A stretch of DNA of 64,000 nt from the NCBI RefSeq assembly GCF_001186125.1, contig NW_014040548.1, positions 59,863-123,862 of the forward strand, given 5' to 3'. Positions 37,386 through 51,126 of this stretch are shown here, piece by piece (position 1 is the first letter of the stretch; every line of letters begins with the position of its first letter). A program made the position numbers and the translations under genes. Source of the stretch: Sphaeroforma arctica JP610 (lineage: Eukaryota; Opisthokonta; Ichthyosporea; Ichthyophonida). The notes under the pieces were generated by a model. The model saw nothing but the letters and a program-made list of their open reading frames with translations, did no database searches and was not told the DNA's origin.

Positions 37386-38430
37386 GCCTATTTGTTAGTA
37401 GAAAGTACTATGAAAATGTGTTTGTGATGCTGTGAACACGTAGCTAATATATAGGTTCCCTTACCGTGTATGTATTTCTCATAATTGTTTTCAGAGTAGT
37501 ATAATAGCGATGTATGTCCGTGTGGCTCGTATTGAAGGATGTGGATAAATGGCGTGTCGATAAGAGGTGCCGGAGGCGGATACTATCGTTTAAAGTTATG
37601 CCACAGAGGATCCACCTAGTCCCTCTTTCTAAGTATTATTGTATGTGTAACCATTTACATATTATTATTGTGATTTCATGCATCTCTTGAATTATGAGTT
37701 CAGTATAATTATGTGTACGCTACTATGTTGATATGTGCCGTCTATATGAATTGCCGTGGTCATCTATGTCTGTATATGTTATGTTAAATAAAAAAATTTA
37801 AATTTCGGTATAACTAATTGTATTTATGATCCTATTAGCATATGTAACCGTGTATATCATCGTACCCATAAAAGTATCCTTTGTTTCTTGTGTTCTTTCG
37901 TATATGAGTGATTATAGTTAAAACAATTATCATTGACAATTGATATTCAATCTAAATCATTAATGCATGAACCAGTTTCAAGCTGTGTATCTCATGTGAC
38001 GTCATATCCTAGGTATAAGTATGTTATACCATGGAATTATTATCCATGATACCGTAGTAAAAAAATGTCTGGTATTCGTTGTTGTTATACACCTTGTAAC
38101 ATGAACGACTCCGTTATAATCACTGTACCATGTGTATGCAACTTAATCTAGTCCGTAACCAAATTGAGATTTACTGGTCCGAATCAGCCACTAGTCTATG
38201 TTCATTTGTAATGTATTATAACTTCATATCTGTTTATGAAGAACTTCCATGTTAAATCTATCCATAAATTAAAGTGTCATTTCTTTTGAATGTGATTATA
38301 TTCGATTGAATGTGATTGTATTCGATTGAATGTGATTGTATTCGATTGAATGTGATCTCGATTTCAAACACGTATACGTGTGACCCTATGTTGATTTGTT
38401 ATGCGTAAGCCCTCTATCTATAACGCGCAG
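37386..38430. other. No recognisable gene
   Basis: AT-rich spacer or unrecognised outer LTR sequence of family B. A 20 bp tandem repeat, TTGAATGTGATT(A/G)TATTCGA, has three full units at 38,286-38,345. No ORF with recognisable content. Confidence 0.5.
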
Positions 38431-39610
38431 GACCTCCTCTAATATGTGTGAAAAGATGAGTGTCGTAGCGTGCGTATTTGCTGAGATATCCGTGTTTTAG
38501 CTGTGAGTTATATATTGGTTATTGTATGTTTACGAGTGTTAACGTTCATTGTAACACGTAAACGGTTGTGAAACCGTTTTCTATTGTTTTTTGAAAAAAG
38601 ATATATGAAATAATTAGGCCCATTTTTAGGCCCCGTTGTTCTGTAAATATATACGTAAACGAATTAGACTAAAAGCGTAAAACGCATTAGACTAAAATTG
38701 TGAACCGCATTAGACTAAAAGCATAATGTTTGTGAAAGTTAATACAGAGTGTTCTCCTTCATCCGCCTATGTTGCGGGCGGTTACCATTTTACTATATAA
38801 TAACAAATAATACTGTACTGTCTTCTTTCTTCTCTCATTACAGATTTGACCGTGTGCGACACCTATATATGTGACGCTCACCAACCATGGGTATCAGCGA
38901 CAACTCCTTGTCGTGCCCGGCCATATCGTAGTATACCATTAAACCTACTTATTCTGGTCTGCGCTTGTTCTTAATGATTTGAGGTGTTATGTATGATGTG
39001 CGCGTGGTGTGATGTTCTCATGAGCATACTTGAGATGGGCACGCTTTCCGTGACTCCGTCACAGCGCCTTACATGTTCCGCCTGCCACACCAATAGGGTT
39101 ACGCATATTCCGTCGTCTACGTAGTAGTGTCTCAACTGTATCGCCTCCTGCGTGACACGTCACACATGTTCCGCCTGCTGCGTAATCATGTTGTACACGT
39201 TCCGCAGTCTACGTAATAATGCTACCCGTGGTATCGTTGGGTACGTAATAATGCTATCCAAATCAACACCATTCATAGCGACTATGCAACACGCTTGAGG
39301 CTGCGAGTTCCTACCGACTCTTAAGTGTTAGGACAAAGTTCAATGCGAAGTGTCCTCAGGGTTGCTCACCTCTGAGTAAGAGTCAACAGGGTGCTCGCCT
39401 GTACTCTCAGCATCTAAATAACCATATGGTATATTCTGTCGACTGTGATAGTGCCATGCAGCACGCTAGCGAGGCTGCAGCTGCTCACCGACTTCAAAGT
39501 GCCTACGCAAAGTTCAATGCGCCGTGTCCTCAGGGTTGCTCGCCACTGAGTTAGAGTCAACAGGGTGCTCGCCTGTACCCTAAGCTTACAGATATACTTG
39601 CCACTCACCA
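38430..39610 (-). repeat. 3' LTR of element B
   Basis: Shares block order with 560-1,750: GAGATATCCGTGTTT, ATTAGACTAAAAGCGTAAAACGC repeats, CCGCCTATG(G/T)TGCGGGCGGTTACCATT, ACTCCGTCACAGCGCCTTAC, the TACGTAAT minisatellite (39,075-39,245) and two units of the TGTCCTCAGGGTTGCTC block (39,280-39,585). Outer edges are not fixed. Confidence 0.7.
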
Positions 39611-42600
39611 CCACGGCTCATGTTTAGCGACGTATGACGTCGTGTGTCTGCTTGTTTCTATGTCTATTGTATTAGTGTTGCACGTATATTACTATGACAC
39701 TAGTGTAAGCCCTTGTATGTTTATATGTGCTTGTTGTCTTCTTATAGTGTATGATGCATCAAATTACTTATATTATTTCCGTTGTTGTCGAATATGTATC
39801 ATGTTTATCTATCGTAATGTGTGTAAGCAATGTGTCTTCTAATAGTGATCTGTGCAGCTCAGTGCATCATATATGTTCTACTACAGGTGTCTATTCTGTA
39901 TATAACAGCTTTTATTACAAGAATATCATTCCTCTAACATCGACTATCGGTTACATGAGTGTGTTGTCATCACCCATGCACGCAGCAAGAACGCAACCTC
40001 GGCCAGACATACCATCGACCCAGGCTGCTCTAACCTTGTACCAGGCGTCGTTGTCGTCGACTCTCACGCGTTTGAATCCATTTGCGATATGCGGGCACGA
40101 CGTTGGGATCGTCAGAGGCATCGGCTGTCATCCATGTAGGAGATCCTTCCAACCAGCGTACCGAATATTTCGATTGCTGAGTCGCCTCATTATGACGGTG
40201 CGATATGATGTGTCGAAATGTCGAGCCGCCCTCTCTCCATAGAGATTCATCGAGTAGTGGCTCCGTAGCCCGATGCACAAGCCGAATAATCTCCACATTC
40301 ACGGGTCGGTCTCTGAGCTCAGGCGGCTTGCTGCTATCCTTTGCTCGTAGATGGTAGCTCTGATTTTCCCGACTATGGATTACGTACGGACCAAGCAGTG
40401 GTTTCATGGCTTTGGTCGTCGCTCCCTGAGCGAGTATCATGACGACGTCTCCCGTCTTACATTGAGTCAAATCAAATTTACGCATCTGATCCGTAGCCTC
40501 TGCTATGACATCAGTATACTTAATCGTTTTCAGATGAAGTTTTGGTAAGATAGTCTTCTCCAAATCATCCTGCCTCTTTAACCATGCATCATTCGTGGTA
40601 GGAATATGACCAGGTAAGTCATCAGTCATGTTTGCAAACGGGACATGTCGTCGACCAAAATAAACGCTAAATGGTGCTGATTTGTGACGTCGTGATATCC
40701 GAAGGTTCTGGTATAACATAGTAAACGGTAGACGTTCATCTCACAACTCCGGACAACCAACACACTATGCGCGCACGCATTTGTGGATTTCCTTATGTCG
40801 GCGTTCCGCCGCGCCAACTTCTGCGGGCGGTATGGTTGGGACGTCTTGTGTATAATGCCCAACGCTCGTGTGATGGATTGGACAATATTGTTTACAAATT
40901 CGGTGCCCTCGTCACTCTGAATCTTACGAGGAAATCCATGCTCACCAAACACTGACACTAACTCTGCCGCCACTGTCTTTGCATCCTTCGCAGGTATCGC
41001 CCTTAGAATAGAGTAGCCGCCACATCAAGCACATGTAAAATAAATTTGTTTCCTTTAGTGGATGTGAACGCCATAGGAATGAGATCCATGTGTATATGAT
41101 CCTAGGGGTACCGAGCGGTAATATTCATTAACGGATAAAATCGTATTGTTGCTCCAGCATGTGCGACATAACTTGAGGACTTCTTCTGTGATTGGAAGCA
41201 TCTGGTCCCAGTTATGTCCATCGTCGCGCGTACTGTAACTGCTGGGGCCGGATGTCCTTGTTCATGAAATTGTAATGTCAACTGAACCCGACGGTTCGCT
41301 TCCTCGTGCCCTGGATGATTCATCACTGTAGCACCCGCACATATTTCAGGAATCTGTGCAGCGATCTGTCGCGTTCGTTTCGTCATCACCGGTTGTGCCC
41401 AATCTTCCTGATAACGTGTACTAGCGTCTTCACATAGAGGTACCTCCAACCCTAAGTCACACCAAAACGATGGATTGAATTTGTATCCAGATGGAGGGCC
41501 AATGTTTTTACCGATTCGGCTAAACCCTAAAACGGGTATATACCACAAGCCTGTGAGCCGTGCTTCAAGAATGTGTGAGCCATACGTGGGATAAGTAGCG
41601 GGTCTGCTTGCATCATCGATAGAAGTAAAGGGAACCATGGCACACGTGTGTTCAACGGTAAACATATTGTTGCCGACGCCTTGTCCTTCAACACCTTACG
41701 CAACACCTTATGTGTAAGACGCAACGTTGGGTTCATCCATGCGTTGTATTTACTCCAGTTAAACTCAAACGCCCCGCCATCCTTGTCGTACGACCAGTAT
41801 TGGCGAAGCTAAGCGTTATGACTCGAGGCAAAGGCATCGGCGTCGTTTGGTCCAAAGTGCTTCTGGATCTGGTCAAAGAAATCCGGAAACAACTTCCAAC
41901 ATGACGTATAGAACACTGCGGGGTAGTTTATATCCGCCGTGCCCTCATGAACACGACTCCGCATGTCTGGTAACTTGTTCAGTTCTCCAGGTACATGTGT
42001 AATAGTAAAGTTGAACTGTGCAATAATATGATGCCATCGCTGCAACATACTATTCAGCTTCAGCTGAATGTTCATGTATATGAGAGCCTTATGGTAGGTG
42101 TGTACAGTAAACCGCTGTCCAATGAGATGATCATGGAAGTGAGCCAAAGCGTAGGCAAGTGCTAATAACTCTTTCATCGGGGTTGCATATGTCTGCTGTG
42201 CCTTGTTGAGAGTTTTTAAGAAGAACATCAGGTAATTTGCGTCCGTCAATTTATTGAAACAATGCGCCACCAATCCCATAATCGGTTGTATCCGTTTCTA
42301 ACTCAAGTGGTACACCATCAACAGGAAAGTCCAACCTGAAGTGACATTTCTTCTGATATTAAGTTTGATCCGTCAGGCGTCGAATGACCTCTTGAACCGT
42401 AGCAATGTGCTCCTCGTATTCGTCCGATGCAATTATTAGATCATCAACATAGCATTGCACGTCCAGTCCTGCCATCAAATTACTGATTGTGCGTTGAAAT
42501 TGTGACGTGAGTGTCGTCGAGCCAAAGGGAGCCGACGTAAACGAGTACTGTTGACTGTCTCATGTAAACAAAAACATGTGCTGCGAATCGACGTGCACCG

Positions 42601-44947
42601 GTAACCGATGGTATGCGGCCGATGAGTCCAACGTGGTGTAGTAACGCTTGCACTTCAGGTTGCCGATGATTTCGTTGACCTTTGGAAGCGTAAACTGATC
42701 GCCCGGAATAAGAGCGTTGATCTGCCGCAGGTCTAAGCACACGCGCACCTTAATAACTTCACCCAACGGTGTGAATGATGGTGCTGCCAACAAAGGAAGG
42801 TTAACAATCGACGCCGATGTCCGACGATTGGTGACCAATTCGTGTTCCCATTTGTCTACTTGCTTCGATACATGTGGTTTGTATTTGTCAGATACAAATT
42901 TTCTTGTCTGCCGACGTAGGCCCAGGTGTTTATTCCGAGGAATAGGGAGTGTCACCTCACTACCCGGGAGTGTGCAGCGAGCTGCATCCAGGATAGTGTC
43001 ATTAGCATCCAGGTGTTGGCGTAGGCGTAGGCGTATATTATCTGGCTCGGACAAGTCTGGGGCCGTTCGAAGATTGATCGGTTTCGGGAGTTCATCCATA
43101 ACATTACGATTAATCTCTGGAAATGAAGGTTCTAATTCGGTTAAGCCTAACCCTAACTCACCCATAATATCCATACCCAGTATTATATAAATGTCATTCG
43201 GTAGGTTCATAAGTTCAAATGTACAACCCTCAGTGGCAGCTGACCCGTACTGGACCGTTGTTGCTTTTGTTTTGCCCAAGCGTGAAGTTCTGGAGGCTTT
43301 GTCCGCCAAGTATATGTAACTATCCTTGGCCGGTGGTGTAATAGAGAGGTGTGCCTTAGCTGCGGATGCCTGAGTGATGACTGAACGGTTGGCCCCCGTG
43401 TCAAGAAGGGTGCGCATGTCATGTCCGTTCACTTGTAAAGTAACATATACACGGTTGTCAGTAGGAAACAATTTATCTTTTACTGTAAATATTCTTGTTG
43501 CCGTATGACCAAATGACATGCACATGTTCTCATCAGGCAACCCAGCCTGTCACTCCGAATCTGTTCCAACTTCCCAACCATCGGGTGTCGGCTCTTCTTC
43601 CATCAACTCATCGCTACTCTGCAGATACGACTCATCGACCAAATCATGAATGTGCATCACTTCAGTCTCCCCTGTCTCGGTGGTTGGTTGATCAGGCATA
43701 ATATCACCGTCCACTAAGTTAACACTGGGTCGAAAGTTAGTACCCGATCCGCGAGTCCCGCGTGTCGATATACTTGTAGCCGATGTGCGTTGAACTGTAG
43801 CTCCACCATTTTGTGTGCGGCTACCTGTGCTAGCCTGGATCAGTGCTCGTTGTAAGTAAGGACAACGACTTGCATGTCCTGGTCCCGGCGGAATGTTTTG
43901 CGCACATGATCGACAACGAACCCGTGGGTTCGATGTAGGCGCGTGTATTCGCCTCCGTACGCAAATTTGAACGCGATCGCGAGTTCCCCAGAAGTCGTAG
44001 AGGTCGCGAAAACTTGTCTCGGCGATTTTCCCCTGATTTGTCAATGTTCACACGGAATACATCACGCATCTTTTCAGACGAGTAGTTTCGCCACTGTGGA
44101 TGCATTCGAAGAGTATCCCGGTAGTACGCCCCACCTGCAGCTTGGCGTATAAGATTAAGTAAACCATGGTTGCGGTGTACTTGTAGGGGGTTCTCATACT
44201 GTCGCATTTCCATGAATACCACCTGGCGCTCAAAATCACAAATCTGAGTATCAAGCAACACCTGTCGGTATGCATTATCCTCCAGGTCTTGCTCTTGTGT
44301 ACGTACAATAAAAGCAGGGGCATCCTCAAATGTCATAGACTGTAATTTTTGCTCGTTTTCCACAATAAAATTCAATAGCGCCTTAGGAGCCCCTTCATGC
44401 TGTAGAGCTCAGTGTAAACTCATTTGCATATGAATCGGTTCTAGCTTGTGAAATCGCGCATTCTTATGCCAGTCCAAGATAAAAGCGTGTAACTGTATCT
44501 TCTGTGGATTGTCCAAATAATAGTTACCCTGTGGGTTGGGTGGCCATTCCTTCGGTGTTCGTTTGTCGACCGTTTTGGAACACGTCTTCAGAGTCTCATT
44601 CGACGCACGAATTAGATACTGTAGCGCACGCGCATCGTCTATGCGTCCGTCTGCTCCTGCCTGCATCATCCGTTGGGTCAGTTGAAAAACTTACATTTTC
44701 ATCTCGGCCGCTGTCGATGCAGTAATGCTAGGCTCCGTATGTTCTGCACTGCCTGCGGGTCTTCCAAGTAGCGGTCGTGATGAACAGGAAGGTGCTTGCG
44801 GTGTGCAATTGTATCAATAGGGACATTCGCCGCATACTGAGAATTATCCTGTAACTCATCTGGTGAACGTGGTTTACGGAGACGTTGCAACTTATCACTG
44901 TAAAAGCCGGGCCTCCACATTAGAATCTTGTAATATAAACGTGTTTT

Positions 44948-45191
44948 CCTTAAATGGGTTTTAACGGTTTTATTAATTAATACCTTTTCCATTTTACATA
45001 TCAGATATTTGGACAAGGTCATTAAAAGGCCCCAGTAAAATACCAAACATAAGATTTGGTCTAGTTTTATTAATAGAACTATATTTACTTTACAAACCTT
45101 TTATATCTGAATACTTCGGCAGCGAGATGGCTCAACCGAACATAGGTTTCTAAGGACTATTAGCATTCCTTAGTTTATCCTCCGATCAGCC
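44948..45191 (+). repeat. Left inverted repeat of element D
   Basis: CCTTAAATGGGTTTTAACGG ... TTTATCCTCCGATCAGCC. Its reverse complement is found at 49,821-50,066 over its whole length with modest divergence. Confidence 0.88.
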
Positions 45192-45236
45192 AACGGTAAT
45201 TCCTGATAAGTGGCAAGTTATTGGTTAATGCACTAA

Positions 45237-45585
45237 CTATGGACATCAAGAGTATTTTCTTTTTTCTTTTCTTTTTTTCTTCTAAAGATGGGATTTTATG
45301 AGTCTCTCGGATTCGCCCCAACGAAACATACCATAGTTACTAATAGAGCGACAACGAAACACAAAATAAAATCCCTTCGGCGAAAACAGTACTGAGAGGA
45401 TTATATATAGACAATGTCTCAGCCTCACAATACCTCAGAGTATTGATGTTTTCACGAGGCATACCCAACTTTACTAAACGACTCATTTCGTTTATTTTTT
45501 TCCTCGAATTTAATTATACTTAGACTTAACCTAAGCGTTAATTCGTCTAAGGCGTTAATATCGCCTTGATAGACCGAATCTTACA
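45237..45585 (+). repeat. Direct repeat (LTR-like) of element D, left
   Basis: CTATGGACATCAAGAGTATT ... ATATCGCCTTGATAGACC...CTTACA. Same-orientation partner at 50,783-51,126. Confidence 0.9.
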
Positions 45586-48500
45586 CATCTTAAAGTTAGC
45601 AAAGGTATTAACTACTTAGACTACTTCAACGGTAAGGTAGATAACTACCACGAAATTTTTCCTAAGCACAGTCATTCCTTAGGAGAATAAGACTGAAGTC
45701 ATAAGTTAAGATTATGACAAAGAAAGACAATACGCCTGCAAAAAAACGCAAGGCCGAACGTAAAAAGATGGAAAGAGAAGCCGCTAGCGCTGCAGCAGCT
45801 ACCGCTGCCGCAGAAGCAACCGCTGCTGCTGCCGATGCGTTTAACCGCACCGTAGCCGAAGCACTTGTCTCCGACAATAATAGTCATGACAATGCCTCGG
45901 ATAAGGATGTATCCGAGCCCGAGGGCCAACTATTGCCTCAACTTCGAAGCTTGCATTTACGAAGCCAAAAAGTGAGACAAGGGACACGTCTCAAGACGCC
46001 CCAACCAATTCTTCTGACGAAACTCAGAAAGAAAAGTCCCCAATTATAGGGAACAAAGACGAATCTCAGAAGGTACATATACCGGAACCAGAAGAGGAGG
46101 CAAGCTCAAGTGGCAAACCCGAATCTACGTCCGAGACCACTGAACCAACGCGCATAAGTAAGTTAACTACTGAAAACACTGATCTTAAGAATCAGTCAGC
46201 CTCCCTTATGAAAGGCATGACTGTTGAATATGTAGATCAAATGTATGGATCAGGGAAAACATGCACAGCACTTACGCGAGCATGTTTCTCCGGGCACTAC
46301 TGAAGCCCTACAGAAGTGGACAGAACGTCGACTGGTAATTACGCCCGAAAAGCGTAAGGGCCTGAGCGCTACACCTGTGGCAGTTGAACCAGATGTGCTC
46401 AGTGTATCTATATCTTACGAGGTACTATCACCAGAACTCCAGGCTAATTATTCGCCTGTTCTAACGCCCGGCCATGAGTCGCCCGTCCTTGAGGGTATTA
46501 TAGACCCAGAGGCAGGTAAAATTACTCCGCTAACTTTACCCAACTGGGATGACAATCGTCGGAAACCAGTTAAGACTGGGTATGTCATCCAGACGCATGA
46601 ATCACCCAAGATTATAATACCAACTACTATCCAAGGAACAGAGCACAGAAAGGCCTCGACCATGGACTTTACAAGGAGTAATAAACACCCCCGTAAACGT
46701 GTTAACGATGTCGAATTTAATCGCTTCAATCGCACCGCATTACACCAGCCCGCAGAGGATTTCCACTCTGACGAGGTGACCGAACTTAATAAATCGGTCG
46801 ACGATTACACCATTAAGATGGAAATCGCCCATGACGAGCACCGTGCTGATGGCGTATCATATTTTGCTAATATGATCGCGATCAAGCAGAAGCGCATCGA
46901 TCAGTTACTTCAGGCCCAACGTGGGCAAGACCTCCGGGATAACCAGAAGTACGAGGGACAGATCAGACGACTTAAGTCGAACTGGGATGCCAACAGCAAG
47001 CAGGTTGAGTTTATAAACAACCATGACCTCGACACGCTGACACGGTCATGATGGAGACGAATGATATCGCTCCCCAGCAATGGATTTCTGCTTTAATGCA
47101 ATCGTTTGACCCTACAGGAACAAGTTACTTGATCCTGCAGCGACACCAGCATGAGCTAGACACTTGTCGTGACTGGCCAGCTGTATGTTGGTTGGTTACG
47201 TCCTTATTAAGCAAAGACATGCGCAGTCCAGGACTGAGTTCAATCTTAACTGAACCAGTTGAGAATACTCCTATTCAGAGTTACATTCTGAAACTTGATG
47301 CTGACCTTAAACGTCCAGATATAACAAAGGACAAGGCATAGCGGTGGTACGAGTTCCTGGCTATGCATGTTTTCTGTAAGAACATAGGGAACAACGACCG
47401 TGAAAGTCTGTACACCGAGTTGCGACGTAAATACGCAACTGAGGCTCGAGACAAGGAACATGAGACAAAGTTTCAACTATCCCGACTTACGTGGGAACAG
47501 TTTTATGATACTGTATCCACTCTTTTCCCCGCACGCCGAGTAACCTCAAAGGGACAGGCGGTAAATAAGAAACCGCGCGAGCTCCCTGATCAAGGATACC
47601 TCTACACCAGACGTCAGATGATAAACCTCATCAGACGCGTCCTAACCAGACACGTACTCGCGACTCCACTCAATCAACGCGACCCAATAAACGGGCACGC
47701 GCGGAGACGAAGGACAAGGAACTTCCATTTAAGGAGATTAAGGAATGTGCCGACGCACAGTGTGGGTATGACATGTACCAATTGACCCCTAACGGTTATT
47801 GGAATGGCAGACATGCACCCACCTGTACACACTTTCTTACTAAGTGTGACAAGTGTGAGAAGACCAATGGCTACAACGCCAAGTCTTGCGACAAAAAGCC
47901 CGACATAAGTTGGAGTAAAAGTACTATCACGTACAATCGTTACAAAGAAAATACAACGACTCCTTAGATGAGCGTGTAGTAATCCCTGTATATTGCAACG
48001 GAAATAAAGTCCTTGCATTGATTGATCCTGGTTCAGAAATTTCATGTATATCCGACCGCTTTGCATTAATGGATGACATTGAATGGCGAACTCAAAGTAC
48101 TCACCTAATTTTAGCAGATGATAAAACTTCTAAGTGTGATACCATGGCCACAGATGTTAAAATCTCCCTGGCCGATGATAGAAATATCACGACTCAAGCT
48201 GTGACAGTTAAGATGTCACAGAAGTACGACTTAATAGTCGGAATGAGTGATTTACTCACTCTAGGTATAACCGTAACAGGCTTACCCAACAACATAGATC
48301 CATTAAAGGATCAGTAAGACGATAATTGTCTAAAACCATATACAACACCATCGGACGCAGTCAAGGAATTAATTCCTGGCTATGCCGATAAGATAATGAA
48401 TCTTATATTAGTAAATAAGAAGATAAAAATAACCGACTGGGCGAAATTCCGCTTCAACGACGGATATGTCAGCCTTGACTTAACCAAGGTAGACTTTACT

Positions 48501-49820
48501 AAGCTCAAATGTCCTTCAAGAAACTATGTTTCTTGGAGACACGAAGCTGTAGTTAAAGAACAAGTCGAGAAATGGTTATCCGATGGGGTAATCGAAATCA
48601 ATTACCAATAAACGCAAGTTAACTTAGCATTATTGGCAGTTGATCAACACAACTCTGACGGAACATTTAAGAAAGTCAGAGTATGCCTAGATATGAGTCC
48701 AATAAATAAGTTATTGTCGACTCATAGTTTCCATCTCCTCGTATAAACGAGTTACTGAGACGAATGGAAGGTGCTACGGTAATTACATCCATAGACCTAA
48801 CACAGGGGTATCATCAAATGCAAATTTATGAAATCCATCGTAAGTACTTTAGTTTTACCTGGAAAGGTAAACAATACAGGTTTAGAGGTGCACATTTCGG
48901 ATTGCACTCTTTACCACAATTCTTCCAACAAGTAACGGAGGAAATGTTTGCAGACATGCCTAACGTGCAAGTCTATATAGATGACATAGTCATCTTTTCT
49001 AAGACTAAGGCGAACATGCCGCATTAGTCAGGCGAGTCCTTCAGAGACTCAACGAAAAAAAACTTCAAGATTAACGAGAAGAAATGTCACTTTGCCATGA
49101 GCGAAATACAGCTCTTAGGCTATCGTATATCTGGGGAAGGTATTAAAATCGACCCTGGTAAGGTGGAACACCTATTAGATTGGCGAACACCAACTACAGG
49201 AAGAGATGTGAACAGCATGTGTGGGGTTGTAAACTTCTTTTCAGATGGAGTACCACACTTGGCTGATTATCTTAAGCCCTTTGGACACTTAAGATGTCAT
49301 AAATGCAAACTAGGAGACTTGTGGACTAAAGAGTGTGATGACGCATTTAAAGCGCTCAAGCACGCAGTCCAACAAGCCCCTGTTGTACAAGTACCAGTCG
49401 ATGGCGTGCCTTTTGAAATAGCAACGGACGCATCAGACTTAGTACTCGGAGGTGTACTATACCAGGTTATAGATAATAAACCTAGGTATATACAATTCTT
49501 TAGCCGACCAATGAATGCATGACAGTTGAATTATCCAACTGTGAAGCAAGAGCTACTAGCCATAGTAGCAGCTTTAACACACTTCCGCGATTACTTATAC
49601 GGAACAGCTTTTACGCTGAAGTGTGATCAGAAGTCCCTTCAATATATGAAGGAAATGAAGCCAGACTCTCAATTACTGAGCCGATGGCATGATACAATAT
49701 CAAAGTTTCATTTTGATATCAAACATCTACCAGGGATACATAACCATTTACTGGATATGTTATCACGCTTCGTACCGGACTTTAATAGACTTTGCCTTCA
49801 TCAGACTGACACATCTGGTT

Positions 49821-50066
49821 GGCTGAACGGAGGATAAACTAAGCAACGCTAATAGTCCTTAGTAACCTAGGTTCGGTTAAGCCATCTCGCTACCGAAATA
49901 TTCAGATAAAAATATATTTGGAAAGTAAATATAGTTCTATTAATAGAACTAGACCAAATCTTATGTTTGGTATTTTACTGGGGCCTTTTAATGGCCTTGT
50001 CCAAATATCTGGTATGTAAAATGGTATGGGTATTAATTAATAAAACCGTTAAAACTCATTTTAAGG
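49821..50066 (-). repeat. Right inverted repeat of element D
   Basis: Reverse-complement partner of 44,948-45,191. It starts within the last codons of the pol-like reading frame, so coding sequence and repeat overlap slightly. Confidence 0.88.
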
Positions 50067-50139
50067 ATAATTGAGCTTACGTACTTTTAAGAGTACGTTT
50101 TACGTACTCTGACATATCAACATATGTTTTCTATACCCC

Positions 50140-50760
50140 GGCTAATCACGCTGTTGTAGTACTACTTCCAAATTTCGGTCCAAACCAATTCATCGCGCCT
50201 GTTGGTTCCGCCTATGATACTTCCAATACAGGCAAACCAGCACACACCGAGTGCATCCGTGGTCTGGTGCGGTGTCGGTTCACCCCCAACCTCGCTCCTC
50301 AACCGAATTATGACGGATAACCTGGTCCTACTTGGCATTTCGTACTCTGCACTAACCCATTTCACAGCACTACACGATAAAGACCCGATACGAACCACAG
50401 AGGTGGGTACGATTTTTAGTAGGTCAGAAAGCGAATACGTGGCACACTCAATGGTGTCAGTTTTTTTGTCAGCACCGGCCTGAATTGACCCAGCGCTTAT
50501 CCTCCATTGTCGACTCACTTGGTCCAAGCTTCAACAGAGAATTTACTGACCATTTCTTCCTATCGATCTTCCCCAAACCACTACAACGGCTATGAGAGCC
50601 ACACCATATATACTAACATTGTAACTCCTCCATTGTCGACTCACTTGGTCCAAGCTTCAACAGGGAATTTACTGACCATCTCTTCCTATCGATCTTCCCC
50701 AAACCACTACAACGGCTATGAGAGCCACACCATATATACTAACATTGTAACTTAACTCCT
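50140..50760 (+). mobile_element. LINE 3' fragment inside element D
   Basis: Plus-oriented LINE tail matching the 3' part of LINE copy 1 (about 6,460-5,960), ending with the same CTATGAGAGCCACACCATAT and ACATTGTAAC end. The last 128 bp are duplicated in tandem (50,500-50,628 and 50,629-50,756). A 5'-truncated copy ending at the LINE 3' end is what target-primed reverse transcription gives. Confidence 0.82.
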
Positions 50761-50782
50761 TTGAAAAAAAATTATATTATCT

Positions 50783-51126
50783 CTATGGACATCAGGAGTA
50801 TTTTCCTTTTCTCCATTCTTTTTTTTCTAGATAGGATTTTATGAGTCTCTCGGATTCGCCCCAACGAAACATACCATAGTTTCTAATAGAGCGACAACGA
50901 AACACAAAATAAAATCCCTTCGGCGAAAACAGTACTGAGAGGATTACTTATAGGCAATGTCTCAGCCTCACAATACCTCAGAGTATTGCTGTTTTCACGA
51001 GGCATACCTAACTTTACTAAACGACTCATTTCGTTTATTCATTCCGAATTTAGCTATACTTAGACTTAACCTAATCGTTTAATTAGTCTAAGGCATTAAT
51101 ATCGCCTTGATATACCAAAACTTACA
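50783..51126 (+). repeat. Direct repeat (LTR-like) of element D, right
   Basis: Matches 45,237-45,585 including TCTCGGATTCGCCCCAACGA and the CTTACA end, after which family B gag sequence resumes. Confidence 0.9.

Larger units (their letters stand above)
44929..51126 (+). mobile_element. Ty3-like element D with inverted and direct repeats
   Basis: Plus-strand element lying inside the gag region of element B. Coding parts: gag (about 45.7-47.95 kb; Ala-rich basic start, Cys/His-containing end), protease (about 48.0-48.25 kb, LIDPGSEISCIS), reverse transcriptase (about 48.4-49.2 kb, QVYIDDIVIFSKT), RNase H (about 49.4-49.8 kb, ATDASDLVLGG). I see no integrase. Ends are unusual: a 349 bp block at 45,237-45,585 recurs in the same direction at 50,783-51,126, while the 244 bp next to it (44,948-45,191) recurs inverted at 49,821-50,066. 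A LINE fragment sits between the inverted and direct copies. The element is broken, with several interruptions. Its RNase H end resembles element E. Confidence 0.75.

Noticed and set aside
46448-46735. Minus-strand ORF of 95 codons
   Set aside because: Shadow of the plus-strand gag-like frame of element D.
44929-51126. Element D as a DIRS-type element
   Set aside because: The inverted repeats suggest it, but the protease motif and Ty3-like RT/RNase H do not fit, and no tyrosine recombinase was recognised. Left open as a finding.
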